From Plastoroseomonas hellenica (GTDB taxonomy: Bacteria; Pseudomonadota; Alphaproteobacteria; Acetobacterales; Acetobacteraceae), in NCBI RefSeq assembly GCF_018129085.1, contig NZ_JAAGBB010000005.1, positions 62,001 through 126,000 of the forward strand: a stretch of 64,000 bases of DNA, given 5' to 3'. Shown piece after piece: positions 8,068-18,288 of this stretch. Each line of letters begins with the position of its first letter. The first letter of the stretch is position 1. The translations under genes were made by a program, and so were the position numbers. The notes beneath the pieces are model-generated. The model did not search any database. It saw only the letters and a list, made by a program, of their open reading frames with translations, and was not told the origin of the DNA.

Positions 8068-9032
8068 GCGATCGCATGGGCTTCGCGTCGCGGCTTCCGG
8101 CGCTGCTCGGCATCCGCTACCCGATCGTGCAGGGCGGCATGAGCTGGGCGTCATCCTGCGCGGCGCTTGCCCTCGCCGTATCGCGCGCCGGCGCGCTCGG
8201 CGTGATCGCCGCCGGACCGATGCGGCCGGATGACCTCATCGCCGCGATCCGCGCCGTCAGCGCCGGCACCGACCGGCCCTTCGCCCTCAATATCCCGCTC
8301 TACAACAAGCGCGCCGCCGAGTTCCTCGATATCGCGGAGGCCGAGCGGGTGCCGGTGATCATCGCCTCCCAGGGCGGCCCGAAGGCGCATCTGCCGCGGT
8401 TCCGCGCCTATGGCGCGAAGTGGCTGCATGTCGTCGCCTCGCCGGCGCATGCGGCGAAGGCGGAGGCTGCCGGCGTCGACGGGTTGATCGTGGTGGGCGG
8501 CGATGCCGGCGGCCATCCCGCGCCGGACGAGGTTTCGGCCATGGTGATGGTGCGCGCGGTGGTACGCGCCGTTGATATCCCGGTGATCGGCGCGGGCGGC
8601 GTCGCCGATGGCGCGGGGATCGCGGCGATGTTCGCGCTCGGCGCCGAGGGCGCGCAGCTTGGCACGCGCTTCCTGATGACGGAGGAGGCCAGCGTGCATC
8701 CCGCCTATAAGGAGAGCGTGCTGCGGGCGGGAATTGCGGATACCACCCTGGTCGGGCGCGGCGGCCTGCCGGTGCGCCAGCTCCGCAACCGCTTCACCGC
8801 CGAGGTCGATGCGGCGGAGCGCGCCGGGCAGGACAGGGAGGCGCTGGCGGCGCTCATCATGAGCCGCAGCTTGAAGGACGCGGCGCTCGATGGCGATGTC
8901 GACTGGGGCAAGGTGGAGGCGGGCCAGACCGCCGGGCTGATCGACGACATCCTGCCGGCGGAGACGCTGGTGCACCGCCTGGTCGCGGAAGCCGAGGCGG
9001 TGCGGCTGCGGCTCGCGGGGGGCGTCGCATGA
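8064..9032 (+). CDS. Nitronate monooxygenase (2-nitropropane dioxygenase-like flavoprotein)
   Basis: 322 residues. FMN TIM-barrel: RYPIVQGGMSW near the N-terminus, VVGGDAGGHPAPDE (catalytic-His region GGxAGGH) and PVIGAGGVADGAGIAAMFALGAEGAQLGTRFLMTEEA (phosphate-binding strand). The family oxidises nitronates such as propionate 3-nitronate; many members act as enoyl-CoA or unknown FMN oxidoreductases, so the real substrate may be a CoA-pathway intermediate. The GTG start at 8064 gives a GTGA overlap with the Bug gene; ATG 8076 is an alternative. The stop overlaps the next start. Confidence 0.8.
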   Translation: MSDRMGFASRLPALLGIRYPIVQGGMSWASSCAALALAVSRAGALGVIAAGPMRPDDLIAAIRAVSAGTDRPFALNIPLYNKRAAEFLDIAEAERVPVIIASQGGPKAHLPRFRAYGAKWLHVVASPAHAAKAEAAGVDGLIVVGGDAGGHPAPDEVSAMVMVRAVVRAVDIPVIGAGGVADGAGIAAMFALGAEGAQLGTRFLMTEEASVHPAYKESVLRAGIADTTLVGRGGLPVRQLRNRFTAEVDAAERAGQDREALAALIMSRSLKDAALDGDVDWGKVEAGQTAGLIDDILPAETLVHRLVAEAEAVRLRLAGGVA

Positions 9033-9697
9033 GCGAGGGGCTGATCCTGCAGGAGGATCGCGGTCGCACCCGCATTCTGCGCCTGAACCGGCCGGAGAAG
9101 CGCAACGCGCTCAATCGGCCGCTGATCGAGGCGCTGCTGCAGGCGCTGGAGCAGGCCGGCGGCGATGACGGCATCGCCGCCATCCTGCTCGCCGCCAATG
9201 GCGCCGTTTTCTGCGCCGGCGCCGACCTCGGCGAGATGCGGGCGCTGCGCGAGGATCCGGTGGCCGCGGAGGCACGGCGTGCGCTCAGCAAGGCCCTCTT
9301 CGCCGTCCCCGGCTGGATCGGCAAGCCGGTGGTCGCGGCGCTGCAGGGCGCGGCACTCGGCGCCGGGGCGGCGCTGGCGCTCGGCTGCGACATGGCGGTG
9401 CTGGCGGATGAGGCGGTGCTCGGCTTTCCGGAGGCGCGGCACGGCATGCTGCCCGCGCTGATGGCACCGGTGCTGCTGCGCCATGTGCCGCCGCGGCGGG
9501 CCTTCGAGCTGCTGGCGACCGGCCGCGACATCCCGCCCGCCGAGGCGCTGGCGCTCGGGCTGGTGCAGCGCGTGGTGCCGGCGGCCGCGGTGCTCGACGA
9601 AGCGGTGACGCTCGCGGAGGCGGCGGCGCTGCTGCCGCCGCCCGATCTCCTGCGGCTGAAGGAATTGCTGATGGACGGAAAGGCCGCGCCGGCATGA
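9029..9697 (+). CDS. Enoyl-CoA hydratase/isomerase family protein (short)
   Basis: 222 residues, roughly 35 shorter than usual crotonases, lacking most of the C-terminal trimerisation helices. Core motifs are present: RILRLNRPEKRNALN, AANGAVFCAGADLGEMR and LQGAALGAGAALALGCDMAVLADEAVLGFPEARHGMLPAL. The Glu of PEARHG matches the position of a catalytic Glu in hydratases. Coupled on both sides by 4-base overlaps with the nitronate monooxygenase and the CoA transferase. The intact coupling suggests a short version rather than a broken gene. Confidence 0.8.
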   Translation: MSEGLILQEDRGRTRILRLNRPEKRNALNRPLIEALLQALEQAGGDDGIAAILLAANGAVFCAGADLGEMRALREDPVAAEARRALSKALFAVPGWIGKPVVAALQGAALGAGAALALGCDMAVLADEAVLGFPEARHGMLPALMAPVLLRHVPPRRAFELLATGRDIPPAEALALGLVQRVVPAAAVLDEAVTLAEAAALLPPPDLLRLKELLMDGKAAPA

Positions 9698-10886
9698 GAC
9701 CTCTGGAAGGCCTGGTCATCCTCGACCTCTCGCGCGTCCTCGCCTGTCCCTTCGCGACCATGATCCTGGCCGAGATGGGCGCCGAGGTCATCAAGGTGGA
9801 GCAGCCCGGCAGCGGCGACGAGACCCGCAGCTTCGAGCCTTTCGCGCAGGGGCCGGAGGGCGAGGTCAGCGGCTACTACATGGCCTGCAACCGCTCCAAG
9901 CGCTCCATCACCGTCAACCTGCGGAGTGAGAAGGGGCGGGATGTGATCCGCGGCCTCGCGGCCCAGGCCGATGTGCTGGTGGAGAATTTCCCGGTCGGCA
10001 CGCTCAAGCGCCGCGGGCTTGGGCACCAGGATCTCGCGGCGCTGAACCCGCGCCTGGTCTATGTCTCCTGCACCGGCTTCGGGCAGACCGGCCCCTACGC
10101 GCGACGCAAGGGCTACGACACCGTCTTCCAGGCGATGAGCGGGCTGATGAGCCTGACTGGGGAGCGCGGCGGCGGGCCGGTGAAGCCCGGCCTGCCGGTC
10201 GCCGATCTCTCCTCCGGCCTCTGGGTCGCCATCGCCATCCTCTCGGCTTTGCAGGGGCGGGCGCGGACGGGGAAGGGCGGGCATGTCGACGTCTCGATGT
10301 TCGATGCCCAGGTCGCGCAGCTCACCATCGCCGCCGCCCGCTACTTCGCGCTGGGCGAGGTGCCGCCGCGCCTCGGCACCGAGCACCCGGGCAGGGTGCC
10401 GTCCGCCAGCTTCCGCTGCCGCGACGATCGCTGGGTGCACATCACCGTCTCCGACCAGCATTGGGCGCCGCTCTGCCGCGCGCTCGACCTGCCGGCGCTC
10501 GGCGCCGATCCGGCGCTCGCGACCAATGCCGGCCGCCTCGCGCAGCGGGAGGAGGTGATGCGGGCGATCGCGGAGGCCATGGCGCAGCGGACGCGAGCGG
10601 AAGCCTTCGCGGCGCTCGACGGCGCCGATGTGCCCGCGGGCCCGCTGCTGTCGGTCGACGAGGTGATGGAGGACGAGCATGTGCGGGCGCGCGGCATGGT
10701 GGAGCGCTTCGCCCATCCCGTGCTCGGCGAGTTTCCGGGGCTGCGGGTGCCGCTCCGCTTCGAGGGCTGGGAGGATCCCCTTCTTGCCCGCCCGCCGCTG
10801 CTCGGCGAGCACACCGAGCAGGTGCTGCGGGAGCGCCTCGGGATGGATGCGGCTGGGATCGCCGAATTGCGGGAGGCTGGCGCGCT

Positions 10887-10890
<4 letters not shown>
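9694..10890 (+). CDS. CaiB/BaiF (class III) CoA transferase
   Basis: 398 residues, full length. Typical N-terminus LEGLVILDLSRVLACPFATMILAEMGAEVIKVEQPGSGDETR, then NRSKRSITVNLRSEKGRDVI and ADVLVENFPVGTLKRRGL, where the Asp/Glu next to ENF is the region of the catalytic carboxylate. GYDTVFQAMSGLMSLTGERGGGPVKPGLPVADLSSGLW and the C-terminal DVPAGPLLSVDEVMEDEHVRARGM complete the match. It moves CoA between carboxylic acids. Lies between two crotonase genes with 4-base overlaps. Confidence 0.9.
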
Positions 10891-11632
<742 letters not shown>

Positions 11633-11636
<4 letters not shown>

Positions 11637-13252
11637 GCGACTTCGCGTTGGATGGGCTCTGCCCGCTGACCACCGCCGATGCCCTGCGGCGCGCGGCGGC
11701 GGTCGCGCCGGAGGTGGAGGCAGTGGTCGCACCCGCCGGCCGCATCACCTTCGCGGCGCTGGAGCGGGAGGTGGCGGCGATCCGCGCCGCGCTGATCGCC
11801 GCCGGGGTGCGGCATGGCGAGCATGTCGGGCTCTGTCTCGGCAACGGGCCGCGCTGGGTCGCGATCTTTCTGGCGCTGGGCTCCATCGGCGCCGTCACCG
11901 TGCCGGTCAACACCCGCTTCCGCGGCGAGGAGATGGGTTACGCGCTCCGCCAGTCGCGGGTCCGGCGCCTCTTCATGGCGGACCGGTTCCTGCGGGTCGA
12001 CTTCGTGGCGATGCTGCGCGGCATCTGCCCAGGGCTCGATCTTGGGCTGCCGCATGCGGCGCTGCCCGACCTGATCGACGTGGTGGTGATCGGGGACGAC
12101 GTGCCGGCCGGCGCGCGCTCCTGGGATGTCTTCCTGCAGGGCGGTGCCGGCGTCGCGGCGCCCGAGCGCTGCGCACCTGGCGACACGCTGCTGATGCAGT
12201 ACACCTCCGGCACCACCTCCTTTCCCAAGGGCGTGATGCTGACGCATCGCTCCATGTGCGCGAACGCCTTCTTCTCGGGCGGCCGAATGGGCCTGCGCAT
12301 CGCCGACCGCTTCCACAGCGCCCGGCCCTTCTTCCATGTCGCGGGCTCCACCCTCTCGGTGCTGTCCTGCCTGCAGCATGTGACGACCTTGGTGACCATG
12401 GAGCGGTTCGAGCCGGCGGAGACGCTGCGGCTGCTGGAGGCGGAGCGCTGCACGCATTTCTCCGGCAACGACACCATGGCGCTGATGCTGCTGAACCATC
12501 CGGACCGGCCGCGGCGCCGCCTCGTGCTGCGTGGCGCCTGGGCGGCGGCGTCGCCCAGCATTGTCCGGCGCATCATCGACGAGATGGGCGCTGGGGAATG
12601 CGTGGTGGGCTACGGCCTGTCCGAAGCCTCCCCCAATGTCGCGCAATCCTGCTGGTGGGAGCCGGAGGAGGTCAGGGTCAGCGGCCATATGCGGCCGGAG
12701 CCCGGCGTGGAGCTCCGCATCCGCGACCTGGAGACCGGGCGGGACCTGCCCGCCGGCGCCACCGGGGAGATCCTGGTGCGCGGCTGGAACGTGATGCAGG
12801 GCTATTTCGACAAGCCCGCCGAGACCGCCGAGGCGCTGGATGCCGAAGGCTGGCTCGCGACCGGCGATCTCGGCCGTCTCGATGCGGAAGGGCGGCTCGC
12901 ATTCGCCGGGCGTGCCAAGGATCTGGTCCGGGTTGGCGGCGAGAATGTCTCCCCCGCGGAGGTCGAGGACATCCTGCACCGCCATCCCGCCATCCGGCAG
13001 GCCGTGGTGGTCGGCGTGCCCGATCCGCGGCTGATGGAGGTGCCCTGCGCCTTCGTCATCCTGAACGAGGGCCACGCCTGCGAGCCCGAGGCGCTGATCG
13101 CCTGGAGCCGCGAGCACATGGCCGGCTTCAAGGTGCCGCGCTACGTGCAGGTGGTGGATGGGTTCGAGGCGATCGGCATGACCGCGAGCTCGAAAATCCA
13201 GAAGCGGCTGCTGGCGAAGCACGCGATCGAAGTGCTCGGCCTCGGGGCATGA
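11633..13252 (+). CDS. AMP-binding acyl-CoA synthetase/ligase
   Basis: 539 residues. ANL-superfamily ligase: the P-loop MQYTSGTTSFPKGVMLTHRS near residue 200, YGLSEASPNVAQSCWWEPEE (A5 motif), GEILVRGWNVMQGYFDKPAETAEAL, GWLATGDLGRLDAEGRLAFAGRAKDLVRVGGENVSP (A7/A8 hinge) and the final KIQKRLL Lys region. It forms an acyl-AMP and then the CoA thioester. Start at ATG 11633, overlapping the crotonase stop by four bases. Last gene of the 7069-13252 block; a hairpin follows. Confidence 0.9.
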
Positions 13253-13260
13253 TGCGAAGG

Positions 13261-13280
13261 GGCCGGCTGGTTGGCCGGCC
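13261..13280. terminator. GC-rich hairpin between convergent genes
   Basis: GGCCGGC (13261-13267) and GCCGGCC (13274-13280) form a 7-bp stem with a 6-base loop, 8 bp after the acyl-CoA ligase stop and 11 bp before the end of the convergent MFS gene. No T tract, so if it ends transcription it does so weakly or with Rho. Confidence 0.45.
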
Positions 13281-13291
13281 TCCCGCGCCGT

Positions 13292-14821
13292 TCATGGCCG
13301 CGCCGGGGATTCGGCGCAGCGGGCCTGCCTTGCCGGCGCGAAGACCACGAAGCTGAGCGCGGCCAGGATCCAGACGCCGATCCCGCCATAGAGCATCACC
13401 CAGCCGAAGCCGTTCACCAGCGCCGCGTGCACGACGGACCCTGTAAGCGCGGGCTGCGCGCCTTCGACGGCGGCGGTCAGATTGCCGGCGGCGATCCTTT
13501 CCGCCAGTCCGCGCAGCAGCGATGCGTCGCTCCCCGGCAGCGCCGCCCGGAGCGAGGTCAGCACGCCTTCCACCAGGATGACGCCCATGACGGCGATGTT
13601 GATCGCGAGCGTGATCAGACGGGCACTGACATCGAGGCCGGAAGCCATGCCGGCGCGGTTCGCCGGCACCGATCCGGTGGTCATGTTGGTCGCCGGCGTG
13701 GTGGTGAGGCCGAGGCCGATGCCGGCGATCAATGCGCCGGGCAGCACGGTCAGCCAACTCGCTCCCGCCATGCCGCTGCCAAGCTGCATCAAGATGAAGC
13801 CGAGGCCGATCATGAACAGCCCGCCCGGGATGACGACGCGGGCGCCATGGCGCTGCAGCAGGTGCTGCGCGATCGGCGGCATCGCCAGGAAGGGGATGGT
13901 ATAGGCGAGCAGCGCCAGCCCGGTCGCGGTGCTGTCATAGCCGAGGCCCACCGAGACATAGATCGGCAGGTAGATCATGAACGGCCAATAGCTGAAGTTC
14001 ATGCCAATGCAGCCGATGATCGCGCCGGAGAAGTTGCGGATCTTGAACACCGAGAAGTCGAACATCGGATGCGCGGCAAAGCGCTCGATCAGGATGAAGG
14101 CGATGAAGCTCAGCAAGGTCACGCCGACGACGCCGGCGGCGACCGGGCCGGTGAAGCCGGGATCGGCACTCTGCGTGATCGCGTAGGTCAGGCCGAAGAC
14201 CGCGACCGTCAGGGTGGCGATGCCCGCGAGGTCGAGCGACTGCGCCTGCGGGTCGCGCGATTCCCCGACAGCCGCCAAGCTCAACCCCACGGTCAGTGCG
14301 GCGATCGGGACATGGATCAGGAAGACCCAGGGCCAATCGGCGAGGGCGACGATCATGCCGCCGATGATCGGGCCGAAGCCGAGGCCGATGCCGGCGACGA
14401 CGCCCCAGATCGCGAAGGCGCGGCCGCGCGCCTTCCCTTCCGGAAACTCATGCGAGAGCAGGGCGATCGAGCAGATGAAGATCGCGCCGCCGGCCATGCC
14501 CTGCAGGAAGCGCGCGACGATCAGCGCTGATGTGGTCGGCGCCAGCCCGCAGGCGAGGGAGGCGAGGCCGAAGGCGATGAGGGAGGCGACGAAGATGCGC
14601 TTGCGGCCGAAGCGGTCCGCGAGCGTGCCGGTCGCCATCAGCACCGTCGTGCAGGCGATGGTGTAGGCGTTCATGACCCATTGCAGGTCCTGGAAACTGG
14701 CGTGCAGGACCTGCTCGAAGGTCGGCAGGATCACCGGCACGCTCGAGATCTCGAGGCCGAACATCAGTGCGGCCAGGCAGATGGCGATCAGCGAGAGCGT
14801 GTTCCGACGTGTCTCAGTCAT
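13292..14821 (-). CDS. MFS transporter, DHA2 (EmrB/QacA) drug-export type
   Basis: 509 residues, the size of 14-helix MFS exporters. Visible features: a first helix SLIAICLAALMFGLEISSVPVILPTF, the motif A-like loop ATGTLADRFGRKRIFVASLIAF, and motif C-like GVVAGIGLGFGPIIGGMIVALADWPWVFLIHVP, typical of antiporters. It should export a small molecule using the proton gradient. Divergent from the LysR gene at 14954, which probably controls it. Confidence 0.85.
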   Translation of the reverse strand: MTETRRNTLSLIAICLAALMFGLEISSVPVILPTFEQVLHASFQDLQWVMNAYTIACTTVLMATGTLADRFGRKRIFVASLIAFGLASLACGLAPTTSALIVARFLQGMAGGAIFICSIALLSHEFPEGKARGRAFAIWGVVAGIGLGFGPIIGGMIVALADWPWVFLIHVPIAALTVGLSLAAVGESRDPQAQSLDLAGIATLTVAVFGLTYAITQSADPGFTGPVAAGVVGVTLLSFIAFILIERFAAHPMFDFSVFKIRNFSGAIIGCIGMNFSYWPFMIYLPIYVSVGLGYDSTATGLALLAYTIPFLAMPPIAQHLLQRHGARVVIPGGLFMIGLGFILMQLGSGMAGASWLTVLPGALIAGIGLGLTTTPATNMTTGSVPANRAGMASGLDVSARLITLAINIAVMGVILVEGVLTSLRAALPGSDASLLRGLAERIAAGNLTAAVEGAQPALTGSVVHAALVNGFGWVMLYGGIGVWILAALSFVVFAPARQARCAESPARP

Positions 14822-14902
14822 GGGGTCGCCTCCAACCGGTGGCGATACCCGCCGGCCCGGCTTCAGGTTGGGTTGGGGGCTGCATAGCTGGGGCTTGAGA
14901 AT

Positions 14903-14925
14903 ATAGATATGATATGCATTTCTAT
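14903..14925. promoter_or_regulatory. Probable LysR binding region between divergent genes
   Basis: ATAGA (14903-14907) and TCTAT (14921-14925) form an inverted repeat separated by 13 bp inside the only AT-rich stretch of the MFS/LysR intergenic region. This fits the T-N11-A type of LysR site. It lies 82 bp from the MFS start and 29 bp from the LysR start. Confidence 0.45.
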
Positions 14926-14953
14926 TTCAGAGATAACAGAAGGGCATGCTCCC

Positions 14954-15811
14954 ATGGCCAGCCTGGACGTGGATGCCGTGCAGGTCTTCGTCACCATCGC
15001 CGAGCAGCAGAGCTTCACCCGCGCGGCGGAAGCGCTCGGCACCACCCAGGCCGCGATCAGCGTGAAGCTGAAGCGGCTGGAGGACCGGCTGGGCGAGAAG
15101 CTGATCGAACGGACGCCGCGGCGCGTCCGCCTCTCGGCGCGCGGCGCCGCCTTCCTCTGCCCTGCACGGGACTTCATCGCGGCGCATGACCGCGCTGTCG
15201 CCGGGCTCGCGGTGGAGCCACGGCGGCTCGCGATCGGCTTCCTCGACTATGCGGCGGGGACCGAGCTGCCGGCCCTGCTGGCGCGGCTGCACGCGCATGA
15301 TCCGTCGCTGGTGATCGAGGCGCGGATCGATTCCTCCCGCCATCTCCTGGACGCCTATGACCGCGGCGACCTCGATGCGGTGATCGTCCGGCGCGAGGAC
15401 GACCGGCGCGATGGCGAGGTGCTGGGGGTGGCGCGCTATGGCTGGTTCGCCATGCCGGATTTCACCTGGCGCCCGGACGAGCCGCTGCGCTTCGCCGCCT
15501 GCGCCGCGACTTGCAGCGAGCGGATCATGGCGACGCGCGCGCTGGATGCCGCCGGCATCGCCTGGACTGAGGCCTTTCTCGGCGGCGGCACGGCGGCCGT
15601 CGTCGCCGCGGTTTCGGCTGGCCTCGCGGTCGCGCCGCTGGCGCATCGCGTCGTGCCCTTCGGCGCGATCGAGGTGAGCGCGCGGCTGAAGCTGCCGCCG
15701 CTGCCGGCGGCCGAGATCCTGCTGCACACGCGGGTCACCGATCCGCATTCCCGCGCCGCGCTTCGCACCCTGGTCAGCGCCTTCCGGGAACACCGGGTGC
15801 GCGCGGGGTGA
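14954..15811 (+). CDS. LysR family transcriptional regulator
   Basis: 285 residues. N-terminal helix-turn-helix: VDAVQVFVTIAEQQSFTRAAEALGTTQAAISVKLKRLEDRLGEKLIERTPRRVRLSARG. The rest is a shortish periplasmic-binding-protein-like effector domain (LAIGFLDYAAGTELPALLARL). ATG 14954 puts the HTH at the expected place. Divergent from the DHA2 exporter, which is the likely target. Confidence 0.85.
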   Translation: MASLDVDAVQVFVTIAEQQSFTRAAEALGTTQAAISVKLKRLEDRLGEKLIERTPRRVRLSARGAAFLCPARDFIAAHDRAVAGLAVEPRRLAIGFLDYAAGTELPALLARLHAHDPSLVIEARIDSSRHLLDAYDRGDLDAVIVRREDDRRDGEVLGVARYGWFAMPDFTWRPDEPLRFAACAATCSERIMATRALDAAGIAWTEAFLGGGTAAVVAAVSAGLAVAPLAHRVVPFGAIEVSARLKLPPLPAAEILLHTRVTDPHSRAALRTLVSAFREHRVRAG

Positions 15812-15821
15812 ACGGTAGATG

Positions 15822-16754
15822 CTACCCCAGCGCGGCCGCCGCGTCGTAGAAGGCATCCCCGGCGCGGAAGGCCGCGATGTCGCTGATCATGCGGGCGATG
15901 ATCGCGGTGCGCGTCTCCGCGGTGATCGAAGCGTAATGCGGCGCCAGCACCACGTCGTCACGCGCCAGGAAGCGGGGATCGATGCGAGGCTCACCCTCGA
16001 AGACGTCGAGCCCGGCGCCGGCGATGCGCCGCTCTTCCAGCGCCGCGAAGAGCGCCGCCTCATCGACCACGGAGCCGCGCGCGACATTCACCAGGATGCC
16101 GCGCGGGCCGAGGGCATTGAGCACTGCGGCGTCGACCAGGTGCCGCGTCGCTGGCCCACCCGGGCTCGCGAGGATCAGCACGTCGGACAGCGCGGCAAGC
16201 TCCAGGATATCAGGGACGTGGCGCCAGGGCAGTTCCGGTTTCGGCCGAGGCCCGGTCCAGGCGACCGCCATGCCGAGGCCGCTCGCCTGGCGGGCGATCT
16301 GCTGGCCGATGCGGCCGAGCCCGACGATGCCCACCGTCTTGCCGCGCAGACCGATCGCGGGCGCCATGCGCTCCCCTGCCGCCCAACGCCCGGCGCGCAC
16401 GAAGCGGTCGGCGGCGGCGACGCGGCGCGCCGCGGCGAACATCAGGGCGATGGCGAAATCCGCGACATCATCGGTCAGCTCGTCGGGGGTATGCGCGACC
16501 GCGATGCCGCGGTGCCGGGCGGTGGTGAGGTCGATGCGGTCGAGCCCGGCCCCCATCGAGGCGATGAGCCGCAGCTCGGGCAGCCTGTCCATCAGCGCCG
16601 CGTCGGCGCCGTCCTTGGCCATGGTGACCGCGATGCGAAAGCCGGGATGGGGGCCATCGGCGGCGTCCTGCGCGACCAGGGTGTACTCCGCGGCCAATGC
16701 GTCGTGCAGGTCCTGCGGGACGGGGACGGCGAGGAGGATCGCTTCCTTGGGCAT
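15822..16754 (-). CDS. D-2-hydroxyacid dehydrogenase (NAD-dependent)
   Basis: 310 residues. Rossmann motif KTVGIVGLGRIGQQIARQA, helix DFAIALMFAAARRVAAADRFVRAGRW, LVNVARGSVVDEAALFAALEERRIAGAGLDVFEGEPRIDP with the catalytic Arg/Glu regions, and LAPHYASITAETRTA with the active-site His. Related to glyoxylate/hydroxypyruvate and hydroxyphenylpyruvate reductases. Last gene of the nine-gene minus-strand operon; it may reduce or oxidise a 2-oxo/2-hydroxy acid made by the hydratase encoded upstream. Confidence 0.85.
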   Translation of the reverse strand: MPKEAILLAVPVPQDLHDALAAEYTLVAQDAADGPHPGFRIAVTMAKDGADAALMDRLPELRLIASMGAGLDRIDLTTARHRGIAVAHTPDELTDDVADFAIALMFAAARRVAAADRFVRAGRWAAGERMAPAIGLRGKTVGIVGLGRIGQQIARQASGLGMAVAWTGPRPKPELPWRHVPDILELAALSDVLILASPGGPATRHLVDAAVLNALGPRGILVNVARGSVVDEAALFAALEERRIAGAGLDVFEGEPRIDPRFLARDDVVLAPHYASITAETRTAIIARMISDIAAFRAGDAFYDAAAALG

Positions 16755-16771
16755 GCGTGCTTTCCTGAGGT

Positions 16772-17404
16772 TCAGCGCGGCGCAGCGTCGCGCGCCGCAG
16801 CGAGCTGTTCCATGATGTCGGGCAGCCTGGCCTCGGCTTCCTGGCTCAGGCTGTCATAGAGGCTGTTGCCATGAGCATCGATGCCGACGGTGACCGGCCC
16901 CAGCGCTTCGACGCGGAGCGTCACCAGGCGGTAATGCGACACCAGGTCGTTCCAGTGCACCGCCACCACCTCCCGGATCGCGTCCGACAGCAGCGGGCAG
17001 CCGCCGCCGACGAAGGAAAGATAGACGCAGCCGACCTCCCGCATCGCCTCGGCCGAGGCGCGATCGAGCCCGCCCTTGCCGCCGACCGCGCGCAGGCCGA
17101 AATGGCGGATCAGCCGCGGCATCAACGGATTGAAGCGCGTGCTGGTGGTGGGGTTCATGTACAGCACCTCGAAGCCGCCATCCGGCGTCTCGCGGCTGTA
17201 GCTGCCGAGGTGGAACAGGCTGCCGCCGGCGAGATCGCGGGGCAGCGCGCGCTTCCCGTCCATGCATTCGACCAGGCGGTGATGCGTCGGCAGCCCGGCG
17301 GTGATGACGATCTCGCCTTCCAGCAGCACCATGTCGCCTGCACGCAGCGCCCGCACGTCAGCGGGATCGAGCGGCAGGCGCAGTGTCGGGAACCCGTCGC
17401 TCAT
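16772..17404 (-). CDS. Class I fumarase / L(+)-tartrate dehydratase beta-like subunit
   Basis: 210 residues, the size of separate beta subunits (TtdB-like). Motifs: DMVLLEGEIVITAGLPTHHRLVE, MNPTTSTRFNPLMPRLIRHFGLRAVGGKGGLD (family GPTTSTRM and GGKGG) and VYLSFVGGGCPLLSDAIREV. It pairs with the alpha subunit starting at 18284. Start set at ATG 17404, leaving a 10-base gap to the alpha stop. Such two-part Fe-S hydro-lyases hydrate fumarate, mesaconate or tartrate; with CoA transferases nearby, mesaconate/citramalate is a reasonable but unproven guess. Confidence 0.8.
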   Translation of the reverse strand: MSDGFPTLRLPLDPADVRALRAGDMVLLEGEIVITAGLPTHHRLVECMDGKRALPRDLAGGSLFHLGSYSRETPDGGFEVLYMNPTTSTRFNPLMPRLIRHFGLRAVGGKGGLDRASAEAMREVGCVYLSFVGGGCPLLSDAIREVVAVHWNDLVSHYRLVTLRVEALGPVTVGIDAHGNSLYDSLSQEAEARLPDIMEQLAAARDAAPR

Positions 17405-17414
17405 GCGGCTCCTC

Positions 17415-18284
17415 CTATTCGATGCGCTCGATGCGCCCATCCTCATAGAGGCGGGCGCGGGTGCGGCGGTTGATCCAGCAGTTGAAGGCCACGGCCACCG
17501 GGGTGAAGCCATGGCCGGCGGAATACTCGACATGAACGCCGAGGGCCGTGGTGTCGCCACCGGTGCCCATCGGCCCGAAGCCGGTCGCATTCACCGCCTT
17601 CAGCAGCCGTTCCTCCATCGCCGCCAGGATCGGCTCCGGGTTGACGGTGCCGTAGGGACGCAGCGTCGCGCGGGCGGCGAGCTTGGCGCAATGATCGAAG
17701 CTGCCGCCGATGCCGACGCCGATCATCACCGGCGGGCAATGCTGCGACCCCGCCTTCAGCACACACTCCATGACGTAGCGCTCGATCTGCTCCAGCGTCG
17801 GGAAGGTGAAGATCTCGAGCGCCGCCCAGCGGCCGGAACCCAGCGCCTTGGGCTGGCAGGTGATCTCGACATGCTCGGCGCCATCGATCACGTCCCAGGT
17901 GATCAGCGGCATGTCCTTGCCGCGATAGCCGCGCTCGTTGGTGAGCGGGTTGGTCACGTGCTTCAGCAGCGGTGGGTTGGTGGTGGCAACCAGTTCCTCG
18001 AAGCCGTCGGCGACCGCGCGCTTGATGTCGCCCTCCAGCCTGACCCCCGTGCCGATGGCGATGACATAGGTGGGCACGCCGGAATCGGAGCAGACCAACC
18101 GGTCCCGCGTCTCCGCCGCGATGGCGCTCTGCAGCAGGATATGGAGGGTGCGCTTCGCGCCCTCATGGGTTTCGGTCTCGCGCGCGCGGCGCAGCGCATC
18201 CAGCGTGTCGTCCGGCACCTTGCGCAGCGACCATTCGTAGAGCTTGGCCGTCGCCTCCTTCATCATCGCATAGGTGATGGGCAT
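17415..18284 (-). CDS. Class I fumarase / L(+)-tartrate dehydratase alpha-like subunit (4Fe-4S)
   Basis: 289 residues. Candidate cluster cysteines sit in LVCSDSGVPTYVIAIG and in YVMECVLKAGSQHCPPVMIGVGIGGSFDHCAKLA. GFGPMGTGGDTTALGVHVEYSAGHGFTPVAVAFNCWINRR matches the C-terminal conserved part of FumA/TtdA. Starts at ATG 18284, four bases after the crotonase stop on this strand. Oxygen-sensitive Fe-S dehydratase by family; substrate specificity is not readable from sequence. Confidence 0.8.
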   Translation of the reverse strand: MPITYAMMKEATAKLYEWSLRKVPDDTLDALRRARETETHEGAKRTLHILLQSAIAAETRDRLVCSDSGVPTYVIAIGTGVRLEGDIKRAVADGFEELVATTNPPLLKHVTNPLTNERGYRGKDMPLITWDVIDGAEHVEITCQPKALGSGRWAALEIFTFPTLEQIERYVMECVLKAGSQHCPPVMIGVGIGGSFDHCAKLAARATLRPYGTVNPEPILAAMEERLLKAVNATGFGPMGTGGDTTALGVHVEYSAGHGFTPVAVAFNCWINRRTRARLYEDGRIERIE

Positions 18285-18288
18285 GGCG

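Noticed and set aside
9029-9697. The short crotonase gene as a truncated pseudogene
   Set aside because: Both ends are joined to neighbours by exact 4-base overlaps and the core motifs are intact, so a short functional protein is more likely.
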